Translations under genes and position numbers: made by a program | Shown here: positions 7,923 to 17,851 of the stretch, piece by piece | Position numbering within the stretch: position 1 is the stretch's first letter | How the letters are laid out: every line of letters starts with the position of its first letter | Assembly (NCBI GenBank): GCA_963728545.1 | Contig: CAVSKO010000002.1 | Location: 434,001-498,000, forward strand | DNA length: 64,000 bases | Origin: DASUNP01 sp963728545 | GTDB lineage: Bacteria; Acidobacteriota; Blastocatellia; UBA7656 | Direction of reading: 5' to 3' | Notes under the pieces: generated by a model | Database searches by the model: none | What the model was told of the DNA's origin: nothing | What the model saw: the letters and a program-made list of their open reading frames with translations, nothing else

Positions 7923-10900
7923 ATGAAATCCCTGAATCTAGTTAACAGAAATAAGCCGGCAAATACTCAGGCTAAGGTAATGAAAAGACGCTCAATTCGT
8001 TACCTGCTCCTGTCGTGCATGCTTGTTGCCTCCTTCATAGCATTTACTTTTGGAGTCTCAGGCCAGGGCGCCATCTTCGGCCCAAGAACCTATACTCGTA
8101 CCCCCGGGCCGCTCGATATTTTCCAGGAGAATTTCAGCGTCTCCAATCTCAACAGCGGCTTCACACTCCTCGTACAGAATGGCGATGCAAGTGGGAACTT
8201 GCGCGTCAGCGGCGCAGAGATCTCATTAAACGGGGTAACGGTTGTAGGGGAAAAAGAGTTCAAGCAACCGGGTAGATTGATACAGAAGCCTGTCTCCCTG
8301 CTAGAGAACAATACCTTGCGGGTTCAACTCCGGTCGTCGCCACCGGGAAGTTTTATTACAATTGAAATAATCCGTGAGCCGATCCCAAATCTATCCATCA
8401 CCAGCCCCCTAAGCGGCACAGTCTTCAGCACGCAGCCTATCACTGTCGAAGGAACGGTTGACATATCCTCAGCAGAGGTAACGGTCAATGGCGTGAGCGC
8501 CAATGTGATCGGCGGGCGATTTGTCGCCAACAATGTCCCGCTGCCGCGCGACGGCAATAACATTATTACAGCAATTGGCACTACACCCGGAGGCAGTACC
8601 GGCCAGGCTAGCACAATGGTTCTACTGGACAGGCTGCCTCCGGCCATTGTCATAGATGGCCCGCGTAACAGCTTCACTACAGCCGACGACACGATTTCGG
8701 TCACCGGAATGGTGCGGGATGTGATCACGCCCACTCCTACAGTCCTGGTCAATGGGATTCCAGCTACTGTCAGTAACGGAACTTTCATTGCCATGGGGAT
8801 TCCACTAAACATGGGCGCCAACAAGATCACAGCCACGGCCACCGACCAGGTAGGAAACCAGAATGACGTCGCCGTCACCGTCTTTCGCGCCGAGCTGCCC
8901 GGATTGCGTCTGCGTATTCTGTCAGGGCAAGCGCAAAACGGTCTAATCAATTCGATCTTACCAGCGCCGCTCACCGTGCAATTGATCAACGTAGATGGCG
9001 ACCCGGTCCCCAACCGAGAAGTAGTCTTTCAGGTAGCACGCGGGGACGGCACGATTAAGAATTCCCCGCCCGTCGCCGGCCAGGCCGGCCAACGCACTCT
9101 GACCCTTCTAACAGATGGGAACGGCGAAGCGGCAGTACGTTTTACCTTGGGCTCGCGTACAGGGGCGGGCAACAACCGTGTGGATGCGAGCGTAGCGGGA
9201 GGGCTGTCACCGACTGAGTTTTGCGCCACCGCCACTGGCGGCGCACCTGACCGCATTGCCATTATTCCCATGAGTAATCAGCAGGCGGGTGTAATTAACC
9301 AGCCGCTTGCCATGCCATTCGCTTGTGTGGTCGTCAACGCGTCGGGCAACCCTGTGGCGGGCGTGCCGGTATTGTTTAGTGTCACGGAAGGAGGCGGCAA
9401 TTTTGGCGGCAACGTGACGGCGACTGAGGCCACAGGGCCGGATGGCGTTGCGCACGCGCTAATGACGCTAGGGCCGGAACCGGGGACGCAGAACAATGTA
9501 GCCACGGCGGCTTTCCAGGGACAGACTGACCCGCCGATAGTGTTTGCCGCATCGGGACGCGCGGCAGGATTGCTAGGCAACACGACCTTCAGCGGCCTGG
9601 TACTGGATAATGGCGACCGTCCGCTGCGTAACGCGCGGGCCGTTATTTTCGGTACTGATCGTTCGGCCATCACGGACGTGACGGGGCGGTTCCTCATCAC
9701 AAACGTTCCGCCCGGACCTCAATTGTTGTTCATAGATGGGTCGGCGATTGCGGACTCACAAGGAAGGATATTCCCCAATCTTGAGTTTGATCTGAACGTA
9801 ATCAGCGGAGTAGAGAATTCGCTGCCGATGCCGATCTACTTGCCGCCGCTGGCGACCGACCCGCAAAGTGTCGCCACGATTACGGGGCCGGTGACTACGA
9901 CAATCGTGTTGAAGATGCCGGGAGTGCCTGAATCAACTTTGACGCTGCTGCCTGGAACAATCGTAAGCAATCACACGGGCCAAGCCAGCGCGAGTAATCC
10001 AATCACGGTGCGGCTGTCGAGGGTTAACAATGACCGCGTCCCGATGCCGCCGCCCAACGGCTCAGTCTTTACGCTGGCCGGGACTGTACAACCGGCGGGC
10101 ACGCACTTTAATCCGCCGGCGAAGATTTGTGCGCCGAATACAGGGATGCCGCCCGGAGCGCAGGTCAACATCTTCTCATTCGATCATGATGTAGGACAGT
10201 TTTTGAGCATCGGGTTTGCGACCGTAAGCGAAGACGGGTCGGCGATCTGCTCGAATCCGGGATTTGGAATAGACAAAGCAGGTTGGTTTGGTGGCACACC
10301 GCCGCCGCCGCCGACTACGGAACCGAAGAACTGCCGAGTCACTGGCGTCACTGCAACTCCTAACCCGGTCTGCATTCCTATGGTTGTAGGACCACAAATC
10401 TCAGAAGAAGTCGTCATCACTGCAACGACTGATCCTGGAAATAGGACGGTGACGTGGAGTGGCGATACTGGCGTCAATCCGGTCATATCTGGAAATACTT
10501 TGCGCACAAGGTACGCGACGACGGGAGAGAAGGTTGTCACCGCAACCTGCGAACAGTCGAGCCGGTCCATCACGGTGAGGGTTGTCCAAATCAACAATGT
10601 TGACGTGCATAGTTCAGATGACGAAACCGAGAATGTTCCAAGTGTCATAGCTGGCGGACTCCTTCACTTCGTTACCGCGAGACAGCAAAACGATGTGGTG
10701 CTGATCGCTTCGATTACGCCCGACACAACTGAAATTAGAGATGCAATCACCTGGACCACAACGTCAGGTGTCGCGCTGACATCTCCTGCGGTCGGCACTG
10801 ACAAGCGGACAGTTAAGTTCTCAAGTAATTTTGCGCAGGGGCGGCGAATACCGATTGAACTTCGAATTTCTGGAAGAGTTTGCCGGGAGATCGTGGCCTG

Positions 10901-11678
10901 GGTCGTTTCGGCAGATGCGGCAGGCGCAGTTGCCGCACCTGTAGCCACTCCATTAAATACTGGAGCAGGTCTTAGGATTGGAACCGTTGTCAGGGCGGAT
11001 TTCGATGGCACAGCGACCATTCAGCCCGCCGAAATCATTACGGATGCAGACAGGCCAAATCTTGCCGGGGCTAACACTTCAGCCCCACCTGGAGGCAACA
11101 ATAATTGCGCGATGGCGCTTGCCGGAGGAGGAAACGCCAGATGGGACATGTCCAGGCGCATAGCAGTGCGGGCTGCAACCACCCCTGCCGGGCTCGCGCT
11201 GGGATGCGTGGATAATATGGACAATTTCCCTGCGAATCTAGCTATAGGCAATGATGATGCGGGCACGGGAGACGAAGATAACGACCCTTACAGTGCTCCT
11301 GCTGCGGGTCAGATCACCTCGATAGATGTTCCTGGGCGGCAGGGTCCAGGTAATGGTAGTCTGACTAATGGAAATGTAGGAAACACGTACCGGAGCCAAC
11401 TCTGGTTCCAAGAATTTGCCCGCATTAACCTGAGAAACAGGTGGTTTGTGATTTCAGGTAATGTACTATGGCGCGTTGATTTCAGATTCATTAAACGGCA
11501 GGTGACCGAAGCGCTCTGGGGCTTGGATGTAAATGGCGATGGCGATATGAATGATAACGTCACGGAAGCTATGTTGGGGGTCGATGCAAACGGCGATGGC
11601 GACCTGAACGATAATGTGGGATTCTGGGATGATAATAATTCGACATCCGCTAATGACAACGCTGGTTCTCCGCCATAA
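7923..11678 (+). CDS. Large secreted multi-domain protein with Ig-like repeats and C-terminal DxNGDGD motifs
   Basis: 1251 residues. A signal peptide lies at about residues 20-48 (MKRRSIRYLLLSCMLVASF...), so the mature protein is exported. Two glucodextranase-type Ig modules follow, with repeated VNG-(I/V)-x-A-x-V and G-x-N-x-I-T-A patterns. After them come two invasin-like Big_1 modules (PVPNREVVFQV; PVAGVPVLFSV, each followed by DGN/DGVA and A-x-V/A-L). A carboxypeptidase-regulatory-like module (TDVTGRFLITNVPPG) is next. Cys-containing beta-rich repeats of unknown type follow, then a C-terminus with DVNGDGDMNDN and DANGDGDLNDN, which look like calcium loops. No sortase, PEP-CTERM or autotransporter anchor is evident. 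Function is probably adhesive or structural at the cell surface. AGGAGG at 7903-7908 precedes the start. Confidence 0.85.
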   Translation: MKSLNLVNRNKPANTQAKVMKRRSIRYLLLSCMLVASFIAFTFGVSGQGAIFGPRTYTRTPGPLDIFQENFSVSNLNSGFTLLVQNGDASGNLRVSGAEISLNGVTVVGEKEFKQPGRLIQKPVSLLENNTLRVQLRSSPPGSFITIEIIREPIPNLSITSPLSGTVFSTQPITVEGTVDISSAEVTVNGVSANVIGGRFVANNVPLPRDGNNIITAIGTTPGGSTGQASTMVLLDRLPPAIVIDGPRNSFTTADDTISVTGMVRDVITPTPTVLVNGIPATVSNGTFIAMGIPLNMGANKITATATDQVGNQNDVAVTVFRAELPGLRLRILSGQAQNGLINSILPAPLTVQLINVDGDPVPNREVVFQVARGDGTIKNSPPVAGQAGQRTLTLLTDGNGEAAVRFTLGSRTGAGNNRVDASVAGGLSPTEFCATATGGAPDRIAIIPMSNQQAGVINQPLAMPFACVVVNASGNPVAGVPVLFSVTEGGGNFGGNVTATEATGPDGVAHALMTLGPEPGTQNNVATAAFQGQTDPPIVFAASGRAAGLLGNTTFSGLVLDNGDRPLRNARAVIFGTDRSAITDVTGRFLITNVPPGPQLLFIDGSAIADSQGRIFPNLEFDLNVISGVENSLPMPIYLPPLATDPQSVATITGPVTTTIVLKMPGVPESTLTLLPGTIVSNHTGQASASNPITVRLSRVNNDRVPMPPPNGSVFTLAGTVQPAGTHFNPPAKICAPNTGMPPGAQVNIFSFDHDVGQFLSIGFATVSEDGSAICSNPGFGIDKAGWFGGTPPPPPTTEPKNCRVTGVTATPNPVCIPMVVGPQISEEVVITATTDPGNRTVTWSGDTGVNPVISGNTLRTRYATTGEKVVTATCEQSSRSITVRVVQINNVDVHSSDDETENVPSVIAGGLLHFVTARQQNDVVLIASITPDTTEIRDAITWTTTSGVALTSPAVGTDKRTVKFSSNFAQGRRIPIELRISGRVCREIVAWVVSADAAGAVAAPVATPLNTGAGLRIGTVVRADFDGTATIQPAEIITDADRPNLAGANTSAPPGGNNNCAMALAGGGNARWDMSRRIAVRAATTPAGLALGCVDNMDNFPANLAIGNDDAGTGDEDNDPYSAPAAGQITSIDVPGRQGPGNGSLTNGNVGNTYRSQLWFQEFARINLRNRWFVISGNVLWRVDFRFIKRQVTEALWGLDVNGDGDMNDNVTEAMLGVDANGDGDLNDNVGFWDDNNSTSANDNAGSPP

Positions 11679-11695
11679 TAACTGAGGAGATCATT

Positions 11696-12295
11696 ATGAG
11701 AAAGAAGTTTTGGATTACGTTTTTTTTGGGCGTCATTTTCTGCCTCGCCTTGGCAGCAACACGCCCATGGGAAAGAGAAGGGTTCCCTGTAAAAGCGATG
11801 TCTGACGAAGCTGTGGATTCGCTAAGAAAGGTTGTGCCTGATTCTCCTGCTATCGCTTCAGCAGATGTTCTAGGGCGGATGGAACGCGCAGCAGCAACGA
11901 AAAGGATAGATGCTGCCCAGTTGCTGATAAAATGCCTTGCATTCAATCTCGACCCCGTGGCTTCTAATGAGTCACTTTCTCAGGAGGAACTTGTGCCAGC
12001 GATAGGGGTGCTGAAGAGACACTACGGCACATCAGTATTGTCCTTCATATACACCGAAGGCATCAGCACAGATAAGAAATGGATGCGCGAGCGGTGTGCC
12101 CTGGCTGCTCGCGCAATCTCCTCCAAGTCGGAACTTGGCTCGATGCGAGTCGTTTTTTCGTTGGATACCACTAACAATCCAGATGTAAAAGAGTTCGCAC
12201 GATTGCTTGATGTAGAAAGCTTGAAGGTTCAACTCTTTGATCGGAACGACGCCATTGGTGACCAGATTGACAAAGCTGTAAAGAAAAAGAATTGA
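11696..12295 (+). CDS. Small exported protein of unknown function
   Basis: 199 residues beginning MRKKFWITFFLGVIFCLALAA, a signal peptide or N-terminal anchor. The rest is mostly helical with alternating charged and hydrophobic residues and no repeats; there is one Cys in RERCALAARAI. I do not recognise a family. AGGAG about 9 bases before the ATG and a gap of only 17 bases after the large secreted protein point to co-transcription, so it may assist export or maturation of that protein, but nothing in its sequence proves this. Confidence 0.65.
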   Translation: MRKKFWITFFLGVIFCLALAATRPWEREGFPVKAMSDEAVDSLRKVVPDSPAIASADVLGRMERAAATKRIDAAQLLIKCLAFNLDPVASNESLSQEELVPAIGVLKRHYGTSVLSFIYTEGISTDKKWMRERCALAARAISSKSELGSMRVVFSLDTTNNPDVKEFARLLDVESLKVQLFDRNDAIGDQIDKAVKKKN

Positions 12296-12365
12296 GACTG
12301 TAGAGGAAACTGGTGAAGTTAGCGTTTGCTCATATCCGCCGTCAACAGCAAGCGAGGTGATTTAT

Positions 12366-14748
12366 ATGTCTCTGCACATCCGGAAAAATCGACGAAGCTC
12401 TAACAGAGGGGCCGTTACAATTCTGATTATATGCCTGGCGAACCTGTTGTGGGTGGTCCCTACTGGCGCACAACAGAACAGCACCCTTCCAGAAGGCGCT
12501 ACCGTGTCTGCGCTGGGGCGCTCTGCCCAGGTTCGCAGCGACGGCAGTTTTACCATCTCCAATGTCCCTTCCAACATCGGGCGCTTGCGCGTTCGCCTGA
12601 TTCATCCCAACGGCACAACGGCAGAATCGAATTGTCTGACCCCTGTTGATAGAGGGACGACGCTGGTGCCTCCTCTGGTCTTTGGCGCGTTGACGCCTGT
12701 ATCCGCTACGCTGGCAGTGCAATCCTCGCAGAACATCTTCACTGGGCAAGGGCAGACGGCACAGCTACAGGTGACGGCCAATCTTCAAAGCGGCGGGACT
12801 GTAGATATAACCAATAGCTTATGCACTACCTACATCTCCAGCAATACTTCATTCGTCACAGTGAATCCAACCGGGTTGGTAACGGTCAACATCATGCCGC
12901 TTATCCCCGCGACGATTATCGTCACTGTCACCAACGAGGGGGTAGTAGGCACGGTTCTCGCTTCTTCTGAATCCCGGCCCTGCCACGACCGACCTGGACG
13001 GCGACGGGATGCCGAATGACTGGGAGTTGCGTAACGGCTTCGACCCCACTTTCGCCGGAGACGCTGTGCAAGACGCTGATGGCGACGGCTTGAACAACCG
13101 TCAGGAGTTTCAGCAAAACCTTGCTCCGCGCGACCCTGACACGGACCGCGATGGCATCAGCGACGGCGCAAACGACCCTGATGGGACAGGTCCTATCATA
13201 GCCGGTCCTGACCCTGAACCCTTGACGCCCGAAACCGTGCCACCTACCTGCGCGCTCACGAATCCAGCCGGCGGCGCTACATTAATTGAAGGCGAAACGA
13301 TTATTGTGCGCGCCACGGCGACCGACAACGTAGGCATCAATCGTGTGATCTTCACATCCAACGTCGGCGCGCTGAATTTCACGGACTTTTCTTCGCCTTA
13401 CGAAACCCCGTTCGTGGTTCCAACGGGCATAACTCAGATGAGTTTCAATGCCGTTGCCGGCGACATAGCGGGCAATACCAGAGCAGCCTCGCCCGTCATG
13501 GTAAACGTAATACCAGACCCTCTTACCACAGTCACCGGGCGGGTGTTGGGTGAAAATCTGTTGCCGGTCGAGGGTGCTGCCGTCACTGTCCTTGGGCGCC
13601 TGGGAAGCACGAGCGCTGATGGTGGTTTCGCCATTGCCAATGTCCCCACAACTCAGGGCAATCTGACCGTAACTGCTACCTTCACTCCGAAGAGCGGGCC
13701 TCCGCTTACCGGTACGTCTGTTCCCACGCCGCCTGTGCGCGGCGGCACTACGAACGTAGGCGACATATTACTGATTCCTGCCTTATTCGAGCCTGATCTA
13801 GGCACGCTCGTCCTTCGCAGTGACGACGGCTCGGTTACTCGCGCGCTGCCATTTAGTTTCTCTTTCTACGGGAATAATTACAATCAGGTATTTGTCAACA
13901 ACAACGGGAACCTGACCTTCAATTCTGTGGAAGGCGACTTCACCGAAACCATTTTCGAGTTCCTCAACCGCCAGCCGCGCATCTCCGCTTTTTGGGATGA
14001 CATCGAGCCAACCTCTTCGGATGCGGCGACAGGGCTATACATCAACGATCAACTGCCGGGTCGGCTGGTTGTGACCTGGCTGCGGCAACTTGAGTTTGCC
14101 CAGGTGCCAGGCCCGAACACGATTCAGGTCATACTGTTTTCCGATGGGCGCATTCAGTATGGTTATCAGGGGGTCGCGTCGTTGGATGCGATTGTGGGAG
14201 TTTCGCCGGGTGGCTTGACGGTGTCAAATCCGCTGGCACGGGTGATTGATTTCAGCAACACGCCCTTTGTCAGTACGAATCCGGGTGAAGCCCTTTACGA
14301 GCAGTTTGAAGTGCCCGCGCCGCGCGGCTCCACAGATCCGCCAGGGTCTGGACAGAACTCTAACCGGAACAACCGATTCGACCTTGATGGTGGTTTTATA
14401 GTGTTCACTCCCAGGCCCGGCGGCGGTTATGATGTACGCACGATTCTTCCGCTTATTTCCTCAAACCATGGGACTGTCAGTGGGCAGGTCCTGGACGCAA
14501 ACGGGCAACCGTTGGCGAGAGCGGAAGTAGAAATATTATCATCACAGGCACCCAAGTTCCGCGCCCTGATAAACACTGATTCGCAAGGACGCTATGTCTG
14601 CGCCAATGTCCCATGTGGCGGGAAGATCATGGTGAGCGTCACAAAGCGCGGGAACATGGTCGGGCAAGGTGCCGGAGAAATGCTAAATAGCCAAGAGATT
14701 GTCAGAATAGACGTGCAACCATCGCCGCCGGGACCTTTGAAGAAATGA
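12366..14748 (+). CDS. Secreted Ig/nidogen-like protein, reading frame broken by one base near 12969
   Basis: The frame opens at ATG 12366 (AGGTGA at 12355-12360) with a signal peptide, a carboxypeptidase-regulatory-like segment (SDGSFTISNVP) and a Big_2-like Ig domain. It stops at 13019. A second frame, readable from before 13009 to 14748, continues with NPGPATTDLDGDGMPNDWE, thrombospondin type-3-like DxDxDG repeats and an Ig-like domain. It then has another regulatory-like module, a nidogen-like beta domain (FSFYGNNYNQVFVNNNGN...FWDDIEP) and a last regulatory-like module. Dropping the G at about 12969 joins the two as ASS-NPGPATTD. So this is one gene of about 790 codons, damaged either in the cell or in the assembly. 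Confidence 0.75.
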
Positions 14749-14853
14749 CAAAATATCTGCCCGGTAAAGTTGTTTGTCTTTCATGACCAGTTTTGGCAGC
14801 ATGCCAGTCTTTAGGCTCTTTCCCCGAAGTTTTCTGGTTTGCGGAAGAAGTCA

Positions 14854-14882
14854 CAATCACATTCTAAATAAAAAGCCTGGGA
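14854..14882 (+). repeat. Right copy of the 29-base direct repeat
   Basis: Identical to 7356-7384 next to tRNA-Leu. Here the repeat continues into a complete terminator hairpin, whereas the left copy does not. The two copies bracket about 7.5 kb containing only the secreted-protein genes. Confidence 0.8.
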
Positions 14883-14901
14883 CCATACTCCCAGGCTTTT
14901 T
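14870..14901 (+). terminator. Rho-independent terminator
   Basis: A perfect 13-base inverted repeat, AAAAAGCCTGGGA (14870-14882) and TCCCAGGCTTTTT (14889-14901), with loop CCATAC and a T-run. It ends the secreted-protein unit and is probably the original terminator of tRNA-Leu. Confidence 0.9.
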
Positions 14902-14914
14902 ATTCTTCGAGTCT

Positions 14915-15029
14915 ACTTTCAGTCCGCACGAATGTGCGGATGGAGTTAAAACTCACGAATTTCATTCGCATTCACTTTCAGTCCGCAGCTTGCCTGCGGA
15001 TACGCAACCTATGCACTTTTAGTGCATAG
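14915..15029. repeat. Cluster of three short hairpins, two sharing a 14-base repeat
   Basis: ACTTTCAGTCCGCA occurs at 14915-14928 and 14974-14987, and each copy opens a stem: TCCGCAC/GTGCGGA (14923-14940) and TCCGCA/TGCGGA (14982-15000). A third stem, CTATGCACT/AGTGCATAG, spans 15009-15029. They resemble REP-type palindromes. No gene is present here. Confidence 0.5.
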
Positions 15030-15058
15030 TGGTTTAGTTCTCTTACTATCTTTCCACG

Positions 15059-15217
15059 TCAGGCCAGTTGTTTTTTGATCGGCAGCTCGCGAATCCTTTT
15101 CCCGGTCGCCGCAAAGACTGCGTTGCAAATCGCAGGCGCGATGGGCGGAACGCCCGGCTCGCCTACGCCCGCCGGTGCCGCGTCGCTCGCTTTTCCGTTC
15201 ACCGTCAGTTGGATCAT
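15059..15217 (-). pseudogene. Relic of an isoquinoline/aldehyde oxidoreductase operon (iorA start joined to iorB end)
   Basis: A 52-residue minus-strand frame from ATG 15217 to TGA 15059, with GAGGA about 9 bases upstream. Residues 1-9, MIQLTVNGK, look like the start of the small [2Fe-2S] subunit of molybdenum hydroxylases of the IorA type. Residues from about 16 on, AGVGEPGVPPIAPAICNAVF and ATGKRIRELPI, look like the extreme C-terminus of the large molybdopterin subunit (IorB type). Nothing of the two intervening subunits remains. The simplest reading is an in-frame internal deletion that collapsed an iorAB operon of roughly 3 kb to this mini-gene. Product function is surely lost. Confidence 0.7.
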
Positions 15218-15399
15218 CGGTTTCCTCTTCGTTTGAGTGTCGTAAAAAAATTCGCGTTGCGAATAATACCTGACCGGAATGGATAAGTCTAAGCACGCTT
15301 TTATTCTGATCCTAATTGCTTCAATTCGATTTTCCGATCATACTTCCGGCGAAAGCCGTGTGGTTAGCCCCTTATCAATCCCTACGGGAGGTGTCTTTA

Positions 15400-16801
15400 A
15401 TGAATCTTGGTCTGGGAAACCCTTTTAGCTCAAGCGGCACAATTGATCGCGGGCCTTATGCCGTCTGGGGCATTATACTTTTCGTAGTCAAATACAATCT
15501 CGACCGCATAGTCGCCGCAACCTTTTTCAACAGGCAATGGGGCCTTCTCAATTATCTTAGCCCCAGCGAGCAGTTTCGGGTCGATTCTATTCCGCGAGAC
15601 CAGTTGGCATTTTACGGGACTCTACTGGCCCTGGCCTTGCCGTTTATCTGGGTGGGCGTTGCGATGACGATCCGCCGGTTGCGGTCGGCTGACCTGCCTT
15701 TATGGCTGGTAATACTCTTTTTTGTGCCGGTCGTAAACCTGTTTTTCTTTATCATACTGAGCTTGATACCTTCTCGCATTGACGATTCATACCGCAGGTT
15801 GCCGTCTCGTATGGGGTTTCGAGAACCTGCTCGGCTGGATCATACCGGACCACCCGGTCGGCAGCGCCGCCGTCGCGTTGCTGGTAACTACACCGCTTGC
15901 CGTCGGCGTGACGCTGTTGAGCGTAAACGGATTTGAGAACTACGGCTGGGGATTGTTTGTCGGCCTCCCGTTCTGTCTCGGCTTTACTTCGGTTTTGCTT
16001 TATGGCTTTCACCGCCCGCGCCCCCTGGGAAGCTGTATCGCAGTCTCGGTTTTGACGGTCATACTGGTCGGGCTTGCTCTGCTAGCCTTTGCCGTAGAAG
16101 GAATAATCTGCCTGATGATGGCCGCGCCGCTGGCCGCCATCGTAGCGATGATGGGAGGCGTAATCGGCTATTTGATTCAACGCGGCCCGCGTCACACGCT
16201 GGGTTCCGCTGGTGTTTACTCTATCCTCGTCTTTGCTCTCCCAATCTTTATAAGCGCAGAAAGTCTCAGTCAAACCGAGCCGGAGCTTTTAGAAGTAAAG
16301 TCTTCCGTCATCATAAACGCGCCGCCAGAGCGGGTCTGGCCCAACGTCATATCGTTCGCCGAGCTTCCGCCGCCGGACGAATTCATTTTCACGACAGGCG
16401 TAGCATACCCTATACGCGCCCGGATCAATGGCACTGGCCCCGGAGCCGTCCGCTATTGCGAATTTTCGACGGGCGCCTTTGTCGAGCCTATCGAAGTCTG
16501 GGACGAGCCTCGTTTGCTGAAGTTCGCCGTAGTCGGCCAGCCAGCGGCTATGCACGAGCTTTCCCCGTACGGGGAGATACATCCCACGCATCTCGATAAT
16601 TACCTCTCAAGCGAAGCGGGGCAGTTCCTGCTCACAGAATTGCCGGACGGGGCGACGAAGCTGGAAGGGACTACCTGGTACAGAAACCGCTTCTGGCCTG
16701 AGCGGTACTGGCAATTCTGGTCCGATCACATCATTCATCGCATACACCTGAGAGTGCTCAATCACATCAAGCAGATTGCCGAGCAGCAGGCGCAGGAATA
16801 A
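15400..16801 (+). CDS. DUF805-like/SRPBCC membrane protein, frame broken by one base at 15813-15816
   Basis: ATG 15400 follows GGGAGGTG at 15386-15392. The first frame gives an N-terminal membrane region (GPYAVWGIILFVVKYNLDR, then two helices including TIRRLRSADLPLWLV, a DUF805-like pattern) and runs out of sense after SRIDDSYRRLPSRMG. The next frame carries on with FENLLGWIIPDHPVGSAA, four or five more helices, and a C-terminal SRPBCC/polyketide-cyclase-like domain (VKSSVIINAPPERVW...). Removing one G from the GGGG at 15813-15816 restores a single protein of about 466 residues. A homopolymer position favours sequencing error, but decay cannot be excluded. Role unknown; SRPBCC domains bind hydrophobic ligands. 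Confidence 0.75.
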
Positions 16802-16843
16802 CCGCCGAGCAACCAAATTCTAAGCTTGTCATCTAAGCCGGTC

Positions 16844-17782
16844 ATGAAAAGCAAGCTTAGATTTGCAACATCAACTGTAGCGGTGACAGCGCTATTATTA
16901 ACATTCACGCTCACGCAACCGTACTGGTCCTCGAATGGGCCTACGCAAGACGGCCAGGCGCAGGCCAGCACGATTGATGATTCAGTCCAACCTCAAGCCG
17001 CTCCCGAAAAGCCGGTTAAATATGTGACGTTCAAGGTCACTGGCAAGCAATCAATCGCCGAGCTGAAATCGCGGTTCGGCAGCGAAGGCTTCCTGACGAT
17101 CTTAAAGATCAACCGCGTAGATCAAGATCATGTTCGCATTGGGAGCGAGTTGTTAATCCCGACCGAACAGGCTGACCTTCTGGCCGTTTCACCTTTCCCC
17201 GGCGAGATCGAAGCGGTGAAAGATATTCCCAAGTTCGTTCTTGTCTCGCGCAAGGTCCAGGCCTTCGGCGCTTACGAATCGGGCAAGCTTGTATGGTGGG
17301 GGCCGACCAGCACGGGTAAAAAGTCTACAAAGACGCCCGCCGGTCTATTTCATACAAACTGGAAATCTAAATCGAGGAGAAGCTCGGTCAATCCCAACTG
17401 GATTCTCCCCTGGGCATTCAACCTGGATATTATTGACGGTATAGCTTTCCACCAGTACGATTTGCCGGGCTATCCGGCCAGCCACGGCTGCGTGCGTTTG
17501 CTCGAAAGCGATGCGAAATGGGTTTTCAACTGGTCTGACCAGTGGATACTGTCGAAGTCCGAATACAAGCCTCTCGCCTACGGGACGCCGGTCATTATTT
17601 TCGATGAGTACGCGTACGGCCAGATGCCGCCGTGGAAGCGCCTTCCCGCCGACCCGAAAGCCGCCTCCGTCTCTATTGACGAAATAGAGAAACTCCTCAA
17701 CAAGCACCTCTCCGTGATCGAGGCCAGGTCGCAAGAGCGAGAAGTCGTAATGGCGACGATCGTTCAAGCCAGCGCCAAATAA
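16844..17782 (+). CDS. L,D-transpeptidase (YkuD) with LysM-like domain
   Basis: 312 residues. An N-terminal signal or anchor helix (KLRFATSTVAVTALLLTFTL) is followed by a linker. A LysM-like segment comes next (ISxxELxxxFG...ILKINRVD...IRIGSELLIPTE pattern, about residues 65-110). The YkuD catalytic domain carries AFHQYDLPGYPASHGCVRLL, giving the H-x(n)-S-H-G-C-V-R motif with catalytic Cys. Such enzymes make 3-3 cross-links in peptidoglycan or anchor proteins to it, in the periplasm. The start at ATG 16844 lacks a strong ribosome site; a TTG at 16826 is an alternative. The C-terminal 50 residues are helical and charged. Confidence 0.9.
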   Translation: MKSKLRFATSTVAVTALLLTFTLTQPYWSSNGPTQDGQAQASTIDDSVQPQAAPEKPVKYVTFKVTGKQSIAELKSRFGSEGFLTILKINRVDQDHVRIGSELLIPTEQADLLAVSPFPGEIEAVKDIPKFVLVSRKVQAFGAYESGKLVWWGPTSTGKKSTKTPAGLFHTNWKSKSRRSSVNPNWILPWAFNLDIIDGIAFHQYDLPGYPASHGCVRLLESDAKWVFNWSDQWILSKSEYKPLAYGTPVIIFDEYAYGQMPPWKRLPADPKAASVSIDEIEKLLNKHLSVIEARSQEREVVMATIVQASAK

Positions 17783-17851
17783 CGAACCCAACCTGTTCTC
17801 CAATCAAATCTGCCGGTGATATTATTCATCTTTGACTATTAGGAGATGATT

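Noticed and set aside
14774..15022. Short frame over the terminator and hairpins
   Set aside because: It spans a perfect terminator and palindromes and has no ribosome site.
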